NCBI GenBank assembly: GCA_036245525.1
Contig: BTPG01000003.1
Location: forward strand, 160,317,532 to 160,381,531
Source of the DNA: Semisulcospira habei
Taxonomy: Eukaryota > Mollusca > Gastropoda > Semisulcospiridae
Direction: 5' to 3'
Length of the DNA stretch: 64,000 nt
In this document: in pieces, positions 1-11,250 of the stretch
How positions within the stretch are numbered: position 1 is the stretch's first letter
How the letters are laid out: each line of letters opens with the position of its first letter
Notes under the pieces: generated by a model
Seen by the model: the letters and a program-made list of their open reading frames with translations, nothing else
What the model was told of the DNA's origin: nothing
Databases searched by the model: none
Program-made: the position numbers and the translations under genes

Positions 1-786
1 TCATCCCCCAGGGGGTCCCCGCCCGCCACCGAGCCCAACAAGGGAAAGTACAACAGTCGGCGGGTCTCCAGCCGACGCACAATGGAGACTGCCCGAAAGA
101 TATACTCAAGGGGGCAAGCCCGATTGAACCGTTTGAGCCACCGCCTTCTATCAAACTGTCGAATGCAGGGGAATACTGGCGTAAAGCACCTAATCAGCAG
201 CAGAGCCTATAGCATGGTGTTCCGTATAGCAACCCGCATGTCAATAGTGGGATAGGGCTCAACGTGACAAGAGCCGATTGACTAGGCCGGTACGACTAGC
301 CTCCCGTTTAGGTAGAAGTCAAGGCCGAAGTGGAGTGTTGACACCAGTGAGCCGCAACCCAAAGGGAACCTCAGCCACCAGGATCCTCTTCTCCCCCGAC
401 ACGGGTCTCCAAGCACGGCAAACACTTGGGATCCAAAGGACCAAAAGCTCACGAGTTTTTTTAAGGACCAATCCAACATGGTACGACCTGGGTTAGGCAC
501 AGCTCCTTAAAAAACCCACACTTTGGTACCGGTTTCAGGCCTCTTTACAAATTTCAAATACAAGCGATCAAAAATCTCTGTAACTTCAGTAGCTGAACTG
601 GCCCTTCGTCTGTCTTGTACTGTGTTTGTCTTAAATCCGTATTTGTTACGTGAGTGTGCGTGTTGGGTTTCAGTTCGCGGCGCTTTGAGTCGATTTGCCC
701 CAAAAATTGAGAAAAAGCGCCTATATAATAACGGTAATATTATTTTTATTATTATTATAGCTCCTTAAAAACCGGACCAGTGAAAA
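1..786 (-). mobile_element. I-clade LINE, 5' end of a second copy
   Basis: This stretch matches 45053-46226, the gag start and 5' untranslated region of the I-clade LINE described there, read on the minus strand. It runs off the left edge of the window. The match ends at about 786, at the same short motif (CCGGACCAGTG then A) where the copy at 46226 ends, so that point is taken as the 5' terminus. A truncated L2-like element is inserted at 514-758. No intact reading frame remains. The assignment rests on direct comparison within the window. Confidence 0.7.
514..758 (+). mobile_element. 5'-truncated L2/CR1-like LINE, 3' end
   Basis: A 245-bp insertion is flanked by a 13-bp target-site duplication, AGCTCCTTAAAAA, at 501-513 and 759-771. 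It ends in a (TTA)n tail. An 8-bp stem (GGCGCTTT at 679-686, AAAGCGCC at 714-721) lies just before the tail. The intact L2-like LINE at 29114-33307 has the same arrangement, so this is probably a related but different subfamily. It contains no coding sequence. Confidence 0.65.
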
Positions 787-934
787 AGACTGAACAACAT
801 ATCTCAGTGCTGACATCAAGTCCTAATCCTGGACAAAGATGGCACCCCTCTGCTAGCCCACTCAGTCAGTGACTGAGGAGACTACCCACCCACGCCACGT
901 GGAGGCCGGTGCCGAGTGGGCACAGGTGAACGGA

Positions 935-1321
935 TTGTACATTGCTTAACGCCCCGACAGCAACAAGGCTTTCTCAGGACGTGCCTGCACTGCTTGTGAA
1001 AAAAAAAACAAAAAAAAAAAAAACAGAACATTGAATGTATGTCGCCAGCCGGTCAAATACATTAAATAAACCTAACACATGGGGCCTAAATAAAGCTAAG
1101 ACCATTTAGCAACACACATCCAATATCAAGAGCTACAGGCAGTGCAGACAGTAGGGAGAGTTTTAAAAAGGCAAATACAGGTGAATGGACAAATGGTAGA
1201 CAGAAACACATGCCCCAGAATAGAGATTAAAACCCACCCTGTGGGGCTGACCAGGGTGACCCTGGGAACTAAAAAATACCTAACCCCACCCAAGTCCCCC
1301 AGGGCAGACCCGGGTGGGGAT
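935..1321 (-). mobile_element. ~385-bp SINE-like retroposon, copy 1
   Basis: One of eight copies in the window. The element is read on the minus strand, because the simple-repeat tail (CAAT)n lies at the low-coordinate end and one copy (38616-38741) is truncated at the other end, as expected of 5' truncation. Copy 1 is flanked by ACAGGTGAACGGA at 922-934 and 1322-1334. The long copies share the same start, CCCCACCCGGGTCTGCC on the minus strand. No clear pol III A or B box is visible, so the promoter origin is unknown. Confidence 0.75.
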
Positions 1322-1334
1322 ACAGGTGAACGGA

Positions 1335-1590
1335 CCCTGGGGGACTTGGGTGGGGTTAACTACTTTTTAGTTCCCAGGGTCACCCTGGTCAGCCCCACAC
1401 GGTGGGTTTTGCCCTCTATTCTGGGTCATGTGTTTCTGTCTACCCACAGGTGAACGGACCAAGGGTAGACAGAAACACATGACCCAGAATAGAGGGCAAA
1501 ACCCACCGTGTGGGGCTGACCAGGGTGACCCTGGGAACTAAAAAGTAGTTAACCCCACCCAAGTCCCCCAGGGCAGACCCGGGTGGGGGA
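1335..1590. repeat. Perfect 111-bp foldback made of SINE sequence
   Basis: Arms at 1335-1445 and 1463-1573 are exact reverse complements across 111 bp, with a 17-bp loop. Both arms carry the same private differences from the other SINE copies, so one arm was copied from the other recently. The downstream arm continues into the normal SINE end at about 1586. A short (GA)n tract follows. Confidence 0.85.
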
Positions 1591-1621
1591 GATAGAGATT
1601 GAGAGAGAGAGAGAGAGAGAG

Positions 1622-1695
1622 ATTGTTTGATTGTACATTGCTTAACGTCCCGACAGCAACAAGACTTCCTTAGGACGTGCCTGCACTGCTTGTGA

Positions 1696-1727
<32 letters not shown>

Positions 1728-2026
1728 AAAAAAAAAAACTAAACAGAATATTGAATGTATGTCGCCAGCCGGTCCAATACGTTAAATAAACCTACAACAT
1801 GGGGCCTAAATAAAGCCAAGACCATTTAGCAACACACATCCAATATCAAGAGCTACAGGCAGTGCAGACAATAGGGAGAGTTTTAAAAAGGAAAATACAG
1901 TTGAATGGACAGAAACATGCCCCAGAATAGAAGGGAAAACCCACCCTGTGGGGCTGACCAGGTTGACCCTGTGAACTAAAAAGTATTTAACCTCACCCAA
2001 GTCCCCCAAGGCAGACCCGGGTGGGG
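1622..2026 (-). mobile_element. SINE-like retroposon, copy in a (GA)n tract
   Basis: A full-length copy of the ~385-bp retroposon, lengthened by a poly(A) stretch of about 30 bases near 1697-1739. GA-rich sequence lies on both sides, so the exact target-site duplication cannot be set. It diverges from the consensus by scattered substitutions. Confidence 0.7.
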
Positions 2027-2484
2027 CGAGAGAGAGATAGAGGGTGGGAAAGGCTGGAAGAAGTGAGAATGCGTAGGCGAGGATGAGAGGTTGGGTGGGA
2101 GGAGTGTGAGAGGTAGATGTGTGGGCGGTACAGGGGTGACTAAGAAATGGTACCGAGAAGTACACCAGTCATTCTGCTAGGGCAGCAGCTGCAACCGACA
2201 GCAAGAATTTGAAAGCCCACCACCCAACCCCAAGCAACCACCATTGTAATCTGCTGCATATAAAGTGTCCTAAATCCTTTTTTGATATGCATGTTCTTTG
2301 TAGCACATAATTCTCGCAACTAACTGTACATTTGTGTTGTTTTATTATGAGATGGTACTATACATTAATTGCCTGCTCGTATGCACCGTGTTTTATGGAG
2401 GTCTTTTTGTGTTCAGATTTGTTTTGTTTTTAGTTTGTGTGGTGTTGTCAGGTGCGTCTATTGTATTTTCATCAGCAAAACAAA
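2027..2484. other. No gene seen
   Basis: AT-rich to mixed DNA between a SINE copy and DIRS-A. No open frame with recognisable content, splice pattern or terminal repeats was seen. A pyrimidine-rich stretch gives spurious open frames only. Confidence 0.5.
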
Positions 2485-2680
2485 ATGTATTTTTCTCTAA
2501 AATGTATTTTTTCGAAAAATACTTACCGATGGCATGACTAATAGGAAGGTTCGCTTAGCTTACCAATTTCAGCCCAAAAATTCATTGTGTACACCTCTAG
2601 GGGGTCGTTACCAGGATGCCCCGAGTAGCCCCCCCCCCCCCCTTGTTTCCCTATCCGGTCATGTGCCTGGCCGTTTCCCG
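2485..2680. repeat. DIRS-A inverted terminal repeat, 3' side
   Basis: The sequence beginning ATGTATTTTTCTCTAAAATG, then TTCGAAAAATACTTACCGAT, is the reverse complement of 9633-9803 over roughly 150 bp. A C-run of about 14 bases sits at 2629-2642. The same end sequence recurs at each DIRS copy in the window. Confidence 0.8.
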
Positions 2681-2746
2681 CCAGTATTTGTCTTAGCTCA
2701 ACAGCGGCAAGCAGGGCAGAAGGGGGGGGGGGGGGGGGACCTCTGA

Positions 2747-2830
2747 GCCATGCCATCGTAAGTATTTTTCGAGAAAATACATTATAGAGAAAAATACATC
2801 TGTTTTCTCAAAACTCTTACCGATGGCACG
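2747..2830. repeat. DIRS-A internal complementary region
   Basis: The first half is the reverse complement of the outer left end at 2485-2540. The second half is the reverse complement of the outer right end near 9765-9803. In known DIRS elements this region templates joining of the two ends during circle formation. Confidence 0.75.
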
Positions 2831-3060
2831 ACTAATAGGAAGAATAGCGAATAGGAGGAGGGTGCTGCCCCCTATGTATTCCACCCGTGAACCTTGGCAG
2901 AACGCCCCCTCAAGTGCAGTACAACCAGCAATCGAGCCCCCCCCCCCCCCTACCCGACAATTTCAGCTAGGCATCCCTATGGCACCCGTGGTGCCTGGAG
3001 GGTGTGCTGTGCCGCCGAGATATCCCCCACCAAGGCCAGGACGTCGTGCTGGCCAGATAG

Positions 3061-4140
3061 GTGTCGCAGGTAGAATCGGGTGAAGGTAGACTCGGCCCGC
3101 CAACCCACGGCCAGCCCAATGTCTCTCACAGCGCCGTTGCGGTCACAGCCACTGTTCTGACCTCATGTGCGCGTATGCGCCTTGTCTCCGCCCGTACCGG
3201 GGACAGCTCTTTGTATGCCGACTGGGTGACCCAGTGGAGCCAGGATGAGCTTGTCTGCGTGGCGATGTCTATCTGCCCGGAGCCAAGGGCAGGAATAGGC
3301 GTGAGCGACGTCGTCTCAGCGGCTTAGTTCGGCACAGGTAAATTGTCCGTGCTCAGACGGGTCCCGCTGGCGGGACTCCCGGGACTGGTCGATCGCCCTG
3401 AGCGGGCGGACGGTCAACACCTGCCGCGCGGTCACTGGGAGCCGGCTCTTGGCCAGGAACGTGAGGAGATGTATCGAAACATCGGCCCGAACTAGAGACA
3501 GGCGTGTCGCAAACAGAAGGCGTGGATCTCGCTCACTCTGGACACCATGGCGAGGGCGAGCAGGAAGCAGGTCTTCCCGGTTAGATCTCTCAGGAGCGCT
3601 AGGGGTAGAGGCTCGAACCGCTCCGAGTTGAGCCAGGTTAGGACCCAGGACAAATCCTAGCAAGGGCTCAGCGAGCAGGAACCGGTCTCTGAAGATCCAG
3701 GCGAGCCCTTAACTCCGAGAGGTCTTTGCAGGCACCAGGGTCCCGCCATCCCAGGCGGCTATACGTGTCCGCAATCCTAGCCAGGTAACCTCTGAAGGTG
3801 ATGGGGGCCTGGTTCAGCTGGGAGAAGAGCCACAGAAAGACTCGGCCAGCTGCGGAGTAGTCAAGTACGTAGGAGAGAGCTGCTCGGCTGTGCACCAGGA
3901 CGTTATGGGTAGAAGCCTGCAAGCTGCTGCAATTGCCTCCACCGCTGCACCGGAGAAGCCTCTAGCGGCGAGGGCTTGCCGGACAACCTCCAAGCTTGTA
4001 ATAGCAGCTGTTCCGGGCATGGGTGGAAAAGCTGCTGCCGGGGCTGCTTGAGCATCATCCGAGACGTGGGGAGCCCCTGCGGGGAGTCCGTGGCGAGGTT
4101 CAGGAGGTCGCTGTTCCAGCTCTTGGTCCAGCTGATCCAC
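3061..4140 (-). pseudogene. DIRS-A tyrosine recombinase, broken
   Basis: The minus strand encodes pieces of a tyrosine recombinase, which in DIRS elements integrates the circular DNA copy. Recognisable parts are an N-terminal segment near 3814-4140 and, near 3060-3190, the HxxR motif (HEVR) followed by VGWRAESTFTRFYLRHL, which holds the catalytic Tyr. The segments lie in different frames, so at least two frameshifts or stops separate them. The catalytic Tyr codon survives. The 3' end abuts the internal complementary region, as expected. Confidence 0.75.
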
Positions 4141-4971
4141 TACCTTCTGGGAGCCAAACGCGGTTGATATCAGTCCAGCTGAACGACGCCACTAGGAGCA
4201 GTATCACGTTGCTGCCTCTGAGCTTCTGGAGCACCTTCGGTAGGAAGACGGAGGGGAGGGGAACGCGTAAGCCACCAGTCCATCCCACGGGATGGAGAGC
4301 GCGTCCACGGCCCAGGCGAGTAGATCTGGAATGGGGGAGATGAAGCGGAAGCACTCCGAGTTGAGCCCTGTCTGTTTCACCTCATGGCAAAGAGCTCGAT
4401 CATGGGTGTATCCCAGCGCGCGCAGAAAAGGCGGAAGATGTCTGGGCGTAGGGACCCTTCTGTGTGGAGTAGCTGCCCGCAACGAGAGAGGGAGTCCGCG
4501 AGCATGTTCAGGTGGCCTGGGATATGCCGTGTCCGAAGCGAGATGCCACGATCTCTGCACCACAGGAGGACCTGGTACAGAGGATGCAGAGAGAGGGAGA
4601 GCGTGTCCTGCCCTGGTTCTGCACGTAGGCCACAACCGTCGAGTTGTCGGACAGCACCAGGATCTCTTGTAGAGCGAGGCGATCTTCCCAGGCGGAGAAC
4701 GCTAACCACACGGCCTTCAGCTCCAGCCAGTTGCTGTGTCTGCCTGGTGGTCCTGCGGCCAGCTGCCCAAGGCTGTGAAGAATTCTGGGAGTAAGTGTGC
4801 TCCCCAGCCAGAACGGCTCACGTCTGTGCAGATGGAGAACCGGGGTGCCGGGGAGGAATGGAACCCCCCGACGCCAACCAGGTCTTGTCCGTCCTCTGCA
4901 TAAGATGAGATCTGGCCACAGGGGAGACAGGGACCAGGGCCGTCAGATTGCCGGACGATGGGCGCCAGTGG

Positions 4972-5362
4972 ATTGATTGATTGATTGATTGTACATTGCT
5001 TAACGTCCCGACAGCAACAAGGCTTTCTCAGGACGTGCCTGCACTGATTGTGAAAAAAAACTAAACAGAAAATTGAATGTATGTCGCCAGCCGGTCAAAT
5101 ACATTAAATAAACCTACAACATGGGGCATAAATAAAGCTAAGACCATTTAGCAACACACATCCAATATCAAGAGCTACAGGCAGTGCAGACAGTAGGGAG
5201 AGTTTTAAAAAGGCAAATACAGGTGAATGGACAAAGGGTAGACAGAAACACATGCCCCAGAATAGAGAGAAAAACCCACCCTGTGGGGCTGACCAGGGTG
5301 ACCCTGGGAACTAAAAAATACCTAACCCCACCCAAGTCCCCCAGGGCAGACCCGGGTGGGGG
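4972..5362 (-). mobile_element. SINE-like retroposon inside DIRS-A RT/RNase H
   Basis: A 391-bp copy with a 13-bp target-site duplication, TGGGCGCCAGTGG, at 4959-4971 and 5363-5375, and a tail of four ATTG-type units. The insertion point matches that of the copy at 20391-20775 in DIRS-B. Confidence 0.9.
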
Positions 5363-5406
5363 TGGGCGCCAGTGGAGGAGTAGATGCAGCTGGATCGGGC
5401 GAGAGT

Positions 5407-5785
5407 ATTGATTGTACATTGCTTAACGTCCCGACAGCAACAAGGCTTTCTCAGGACGCGCCTGCACTGCTTGTGAAAAAAAACTAAACAGAAAATTGAA
5501 TGTATGTCGCCAGCCGGTCAAATACATTAAATAAACCGACAACATGGGGCCTAAATAAAGCTAAGACCATTTAGCAACACACATCCAATATCAAGAGCTA
5601 CAGGCAGTGCAGACAGTAGGGAGAGTTTTAAAAAGGCAAATACAGGTGAATGGACAAAGGGTAGACAGAAACACATGCCCCAGAATAGAGAGAAAAACCC
5701 ACCCTGTGGGGCTGACCAGGGTGACCCTGGGAACTAAAAAATACCTAACCCCACCCAAGTCCCCCAGGGCAGACCCGGGTGGGGC
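5407..5785 (-). mobile_element. Second SINE-like retroposon inside DIRS-A
   Basis: A 379-bp copy with the 11-bp duplication CGGGCGAGAGT at 5396-5406 and 5786-5796. It lies only 31 bp of host sequence beyond the duplication of the previous insertion and is nearly identical to it, including the shared AGAGAGAAAAACCC variant. This suggests close insertions from one source copy or a very recent common source. Confidence 0.9.
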
Positions 5786-6506
5786 CGGGCGAGAGTAGAG
5801 TCTGCCGAGAGGCAGGTGGTCCGCCGCCGCGCTTAAGATACCACACCCTGGCCGGGAGAGCTTCCGCGTGCGAGACTTGGAGCGCCAGATCCGCTACCTT
5901 CTGGATTCGTCCTTCTGGGAGCCAAACGCTGTTGATATCGGTCCGGACTCCATGCCTAGGTGAATGAACCGGCGCGAGGGAGCGAGATCGGACTTGCCTC
6001 CGTTGACCAGAAAACCGAGCTGGCGGAGCAGGGTCAGTAAGGTGTCCCAGTCCTCCTCTAAGGCTGTCGCCATCTGGTTCCGGAGGAGCAGATCGTCCAG
6101 ATAGTTGGAAGATGGGCTCGAGGCCATCTGTTGGAACCTGGAGACAACGCCGTTGATGATCCTGGTAAACACCCATGGGCTGAGGTCATCTCCGAAGGGC
6201 AGGGCCCGAAACTGATACACTACTCCGCCTAAGGCGAAGCGAAGACAACGACGGGATGCCGGGTGCACGGGAACGTGAAGAAAGGCGGCCACCAGGTCGA
6301 GGCTCACGTTGAAGTCCTGGGACTGCACCGAGGCCCTCAAAGCTCTGGCCATCACCATCCAGAAGCGAGGGGCCAAAATATACTTGTTTAGCGCCGAGAG
6401 GTCGATGACCGGACGCCACTTGCTTGGGGACAAGGAAGAGAAGGCTGTAGAAGGCCAGGGAATCGAGACATGAGACTACTTCCGTGGCCTCCTTTCGCAG
6501 CAGAGA

Positions 6507-6662
6507 TTGATTATTGGTGTTTAACGCCGAGCAGGCGACTAAGGCCATCTCACAGCGGGATGGGTAAAAATCTGGTCATCCAGACTAAAAGCAAGGTCTT
6601 AAGCCCGGGAAGATGTATATACCTTAAAAATATGGCAGGCTAAAATGTCGCACGAGTCTTTA
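6507..6662 (-). mobile_element. 5'-truncated I-clade LINE 3' end in DIRS-A
   Basis: A 156-bp insertion flanked by TCGCAGCAGAGA at 6495-6506 and 6663-6674. It matches 37847-37990, the 3' untranslated end of the I-clade LINE. On the minus strand it ends GGCGTTAAACACCAATAATC, giving the real 3' terminus of that LINE family. It sits at the gag-RT boundary of DIRS-A. Confidence 0.8.
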
Positions 6663-6850
6663 TCGCAGCAGAGAGACTACCTCGTTGCACAGAGCTTCTG
6701 CCTTGCCTTGTTCCCCCGGCACCTGAGTCCACAGGGGGGAGCGATGCAAGGGAGGGGGAGACTGGAAAGAGATCCTCAGGCCCTCCGAGATGGTCGAGAG
6801 AATCCAAGGGTCTTCCTGAAACAATCAGTGCCACGCGCCGCTGTGATGGG

Positions 6851-9323
6851 CTAACCTCCCGCCGACACTACAGAAATCGGCGGGGGGACGGGAGACAAGT
6901 CAGTGGGCCCGGCCGCGCCCCGGTCTCCGGGCGCATATGCACCAGGTAGGGGTGGTTGCGGGGAAAACACGCGAGTGCGCTGAGGGGGAGGGGGAGGGGG
7001 GGGGGCGGAGCGCACCGTGGCTGCTGGGAGGGGGGGGGGGGTCTGAAAGACCGCAGGGCGCGATCCACAGCTCTGCGGGCCGACAAAGCGAGAAGCAGCG
7101 GGGACGGTCGAGGCTGGCCAGAGCTCCTTGGAAGACTCCTTGACGGTCTGCGAGACCAGTCCAAAGAGAAGAGATCCCCCGACGGGAGCCTGGCGAAGCT
7201 GCATCTTAACTGAAGCCGGGAGAGATGAGCAGAGTCCCAGCAGGGTGTCCCGCCGCATCAGGTCTAAGTTAGCTGCAGCTGCCATGGCGTTAACCAAGGA
7301 GTGAAACGCTGCTCTGTTCACCGCCATGAGCACGGAGTGTACGTCACAGAGAGGAGCCGAGGCGGAGAGGTCCCAGGTATCCTTGAGGTGTCTTACCACA
7401 GCCTGCGTTGTCATCTCTAGGAAGCTGGCACACACTAAGGAGTTCCGCACCAGCTTCGCCGTCTTCTCCCGGCCGCGAGGGATCCATAGCCGCATGCCAC
7501 TGGGGGCCCCCGTCTGCAGCAGCGCCGCCTTGTCTATCGCCGGCAGGGAACATGAGAACGCTTGAGAATGCCTGGTGTACCACTGCTGGCGGAAGCTGAC
7601 GTCCATTCCCGCTGGCCATCTGGCATCGGAGAAGCAGCCCTGGTCACCGAATCTGTCTGCTAGAAGCTGCGCAGAAAACGCCTCCGTGAGGTCCCTAAAC
7701 GCCGCTGAGGGCGGGACTTGAAGCGCTTGGACTGCTGCGGCGTGTGTCCACCATCGGTGCGGCCTTCCTCTCGGGGGGGGGGGGGGGGGGGGGGGGATGG
7801 AGGGCAAGAGCCCGGGGGGGGGGGGGGGGGGGGAGGAAGGAGGCAATGAGTTGGGAGGCCTCGTTCAGGGAGCGAAGCGTCTGCGAAGTCGGAGCTGCAC
7901 CAGCCGAAGATGACGAACCAGACGATCGAGCGCTAGGTGACGCTGAGAGGATGTCTGCCAGCCCTAGGGCAGACACAGAGTCCTCTGGGTGGAGGCTAAG
8001 GGCCTCGCCGTCGTTCCCCGTGGACCGCGGAAAAGAGCTGAGGTCCCTGCGCGCAGATGGAGGTGTGGGGGGAGAAGAGTGCCTGCCCCCGCGAAGAGAC
8101 GAAGCCCGATGGGGCTGGCTAGGGCAGGAACGCGGGGATGAATCCGCTGAGACTGACGACTGGCCGCTGTCTGCGAGGCCCAACGCTGGGGGTGAGGGCG
8201 CCAATCCCGCGAAGGAGATCGACACGGCGATCGGCTCCGAGAGGTTGTCGCGGAGGGACAATGTCGAGCCGAAAGCGGGCCCTGGGGCGGAATCGAGGCC
8301 TTCCTACTCGGAGACGCGGAGCGGGCGCCCGAAGTATCGCAATGCCGCAGGCGACTAAGGCAGCTGCTATGACGAGACTCCTGAACATGCTCGATGGTAG
8401 GGCTAGACGGGCGATCTCTATCGGGATGGTCCTGCCGCTGACGATGCCGCGAGCCTCGGCCCTCCCCTGTGTGGTCCTCTCTGGTGGTGCTGCGAGTCCC
8501 ATAAGAGTGGGGCGCTTTCCTCACCGAGTGGTGCGGCGACCGGGACCGCTGGTTGCGCCTTTCGTCGCTCCTCGGAGAGGCGGGGTAACGTAGGACGGGA
8601 TACGAGGAGGGGTGTCTCGTCGGCGACTGTCCGGCACCCGTCTGTCTCCACGGACGGATGAAGCACCAGAATCATGGAAGCATGGCAGTTCTTCCCGCTG
8701 GTGGCTAGCGATCTTCCCCCCTTCTGAGCGACGGCCTGTAGATCTTGGCGCCCGTTCACGGCGCTTGTCCGGCCGATGGCTGCGTGACCGACGGCTCTCT
8801 GAGCGTGGGAAGTTGAGTACCAGCTGCCTGGACCCGCCTGGGGTGCATGTCCCGTCAAGGGCGGACCGGGGGGGGGCGGGGGGGGGGGGGGTAGTAGTGC
8901 CGGACGCGACGACAGGCCCACGATGTCTGAAGTGGCACGCCTCGGTGGCAGTGGCACGCAGAAGTCGTGGCGGGCTTGAATTATAGGCTCCATTGCCCGG
9001 GCCAGTCGTTCTCTCGTGTAAAAGGCCCACAGCTGTGAACAGCGTTTTTCGCCCAAAGCCGCGTCGGCATTACATGTCCGCCCAGAGGAGCAGTCCGTGC
9101 GGGGCAGGCACACATCGTGGGAGTCCATCGGCCATTGGAACTGCCCGCACCTGGTGCAGGTCATTACTTGTGCCCTGTAACAAGCAAAACAGACAAAAAC
9201 CCGTCGTAAGGGTGCGGGGCCTCCCCGAGAGGCCCAGAGCTCACGACCAGTAGCGCAACAGAATCCCCGGTCAACGCCGCCGCCCAGTCTTCTATTCCGA
9301 TAACCGCCAGCGGAGACATTCAC
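6851..9323 (-). pseudogene. DIRS-A gag-like protein, broken
   Basis: The minus strand encodes the DIRS gag-like protein in three frames (9323-8418, 8261-7695, 7846-6851). Near the N terminus is a Cys/His cluster, CTRCGQFQWPMDSHDVC, matched in DIRS-B. The middle is Ser/Arg-rich, and the C-terminal part contains a conserved block around FRDLTEAFSAQLLADRFGD. G-runs of 24 and 20 bases at 7773-7796 and 7814-7833 encode polyproline and coincide with frame changes. The role in particle assembly is inferred from position. Confidence 0.7.
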
Positions 9324-9632
9324 CGAAGCTTTACCTTGTCATACCGCCGCTACCTGGGTAGGGCTCCTTCCCAAGGAGCCACCAAGTAATCCCCCGAAAC
9401 CCGAGGTAACCTCCGAGCCTCACACAGTCACCACCTTTTATCCTTCTTTCCTCTTATTTTCCCACATAAATCTAAGGAAGCACACCAAACCCCGCGAAGG
9501 GGTAAGCACACACAAAGCGGTAAATGCACATGAAGTCTCCAGGTAATCACTCTGTACACAGCCGAAGCGAAGCAGGCTGAACACAACCAGTCTTGGTGAG
9601 CTGAGCGAAAAGACTGGCAGGAAACAGCCAGG

Positions 9633-9803
9633 GACATGACCGGATAGGGATGCAAGGGGGGCTACTCGGGGCGTCCTGGTAACGACCCCCTAGAGTCGCC
9701 CCCCTGGTTGTGAGGTATACACAACGAATTTTTGGGCTGAAATTGGTAAGCTAAGCGTACCTTCCTATTAGTCATGCCATCAGTAAGAGTTCTGAGAAAA
9801 CAA
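9633..9803. repeat. DIRS-A inverted terminal repeat, 5' side
   Basis: Reverse complement of the left terminal repeat, including the block around GGGGGCTACTCGGGGCGTCC and the outer GTAAGAGTTCTGAGAAAACA. In the sense direction of the element this is the 5' end. Confidence 0.8.
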
Positions 9804-11250
9804 ACTATTATTTTAAAAGAAAATATCACACACAAACGCACACAACACAACACAACACACCACACATCATTTCAGTTTGTTAAGTTTATCTGCAGAAAAA
9901 TTATGCACCATGCAATGTATGCCAGTAACATAAATTAGGCTTTAAAGGAAAATTTTTGTTAAGCTTCACAATACTGAGGAATTATAAAGGCATTGCAACA
10001 ATTGTAGCATTCAAGTGCAGTATTTATAACACTTAAACGAACCATAATTTTTTGTTCTAATTGACACAACTTTACTTTACATCAGTCTGTAGAGACACGA
10101 TTTCATGAGATGATGATTGATGTACATGCTTAACGTCCCGACAGCAACAGGCTTCTCGGACGTGCCTGCACTGCTGTGAAAAAAAAAAAAAAAAAAAAAA
10201 AACTAACAGAACATGATGTAGTCGCAGCGGTCACACATTAATAACCTAACACATGGGCTAATAAAGCAGACCATTAGCACACACACCAATATCAAGCTAC
10301 AGGCAGTGCAGACAGTAGGGAGTTTTTAAGGCAATCAGTGATGGACAAGGTAGACGAACTAGCCCAGATAGAGAAAACCCACCTGTGGGGCTGACCAGGG
10401 TGACCTGGAACTAAAAAACCTACCCCCCAAGTCCCCCGGCAGACCGGGTGGGCAGATTTCATGAGACACTGCAGCTGATGGGATATGCCTTTTGCTAGCA
10501 AAGATCAGTCTCCACTACATAAGCAGATTGAAGGGTTCATCAGCGTTTAATTCTCTGACTGTAAAAAAACAGCAAGGTTTTGGATGAACTAAAGACACAA
10601 AAGTATGTTTCCTCTAAGGCTACTGTCCTTCAACAAACAAAATTAAACAATCAAGCAAAATAAATGAATGGGCATATCACAGAGCCGTTGAACATAGGGA
10701 AGCTAGCCCATGTCTGTTCAACTAGGGCAGCAGGAAGCCTACACATCTACGGCAAATACATTTTGCATACACTTAATCTTTAGCATACGTCCTGCAAAAG
10801 ACATCAAACACACATCAGGTTGAACATCAAATAAATGTACCGGTACACAAACAAATAAAAACAATGTAAGTTGGACCATCAGAGTGCAAAAAGACCGATT
10901 TTCTTGTAATCCTTTAACCTCCAATCTATGTACAATACTTTTATGGGCCACTACAATCATGTACTAGGTAAGAAAAAAGCTCCCCCCAAAATGCACTGAC
11001 AACCTCCCAACAGCCAACATGAAAAATATTAAAAAACACGTGTAAATAAGAATGATGGAACACATAAATGACTAATAAAGAAAGAAGCATGTGGTAGCTT
11101 TATGAATATGCAGAAAACTAGATGTGCAATGTGTTGGTGTGTGATTTTGGCCATTATGGCCTTAAGGTCCAACATCACTGACGAGTACACTTTTTAAGTT
11201 GCACAAACCCTCTGGAAAAAATGAGTCCTAATGCATATATATACCTACAT
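9804..11250. other. No gene seen (except one SINE copy)
   Basis: AT-rich DNA downstream of the sortilin gene. Apart from the SINE-like copy at 10111-10454 no coding, RNA or repeat structure was recognised. Short palindromic bits occur near 11150-11180. Confidence 0.5.
10111..10454 (-). mobile_element. SINE-like retroposon, copy shortened by many small deletions
   Basis: Flanked by GATTTCATGAGA at 10099-10110 and 10455-10466. It follows the consensus from end to end but is about 40 bp shorter. Nearly every difference is a 1-3 base deletion, often of one member of a repeated base, and substitutions are few. Confidence 0.85.

Larger units (their letters stand above)
4204..6506 (-). pseudogene. 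DIRS-A reverse transcriptase-RNase H, broken
   Basis: The polymerase domain lies at about 5894-6506. It shows a box A like DIRS RTs (SLDLVAAFLHVPVHP), LPFGDDLSPWVF and the catalytic NYLDDLLLR. The RNase H portion at 4377-4960 carries VLSDNSTVVAYVQNQGR and RHIPGHLNMLADSLSR. SINE-like retroposons at 4972-5362 and 5407-5785 split the protein just after the conserved LHWRP motif, so no full product is possible. Box A has V-A in place of the S-D seen in DIRS-B, another sign of decay. Confidence 0.85.
2485..9803 (-). mobile_element. DIRS-like tyrosine-recombinase retrotransposon A
   Basis: All parts of a DIRS-type element are present and read on the minus strand: gag (6851-9323), reverse transcriptase and RNase H (4204-6506), and tyrosine recombinase (3061-4140). 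Inverted terminal repeats lie at 2485-2680 and about 9633-9803. An internal complementary region at 2747-2830 joins the complements of both outer ends, which is diagnostic of DIRS-type replication through a circle. Frames are broken in several places and three retroposons are inserted, so the copy is dead. It lies downstream of the sortilin gene in the same orientation. Confidence 0.9.

Noticed and set aside
935..1321. tRNA-derived SINE head
   Set aside because: No convincing A or B box was seen at the 5' end of the retroposon on either strand.
1142..1453. Open frames starting MQTVGRVLKRQIQ, also at 5184, 5607 and 20597
   Set aside because: They are translations of the SINE-like retroposon and recur wherever it is inserted. 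They show no protein homology.
7744..8358. Gly/Arg-rich plus-strand frames in DIRS gag regions
   Set aside because: They are opposite-strand shadows of the proline-rich gag created by long G-runs.
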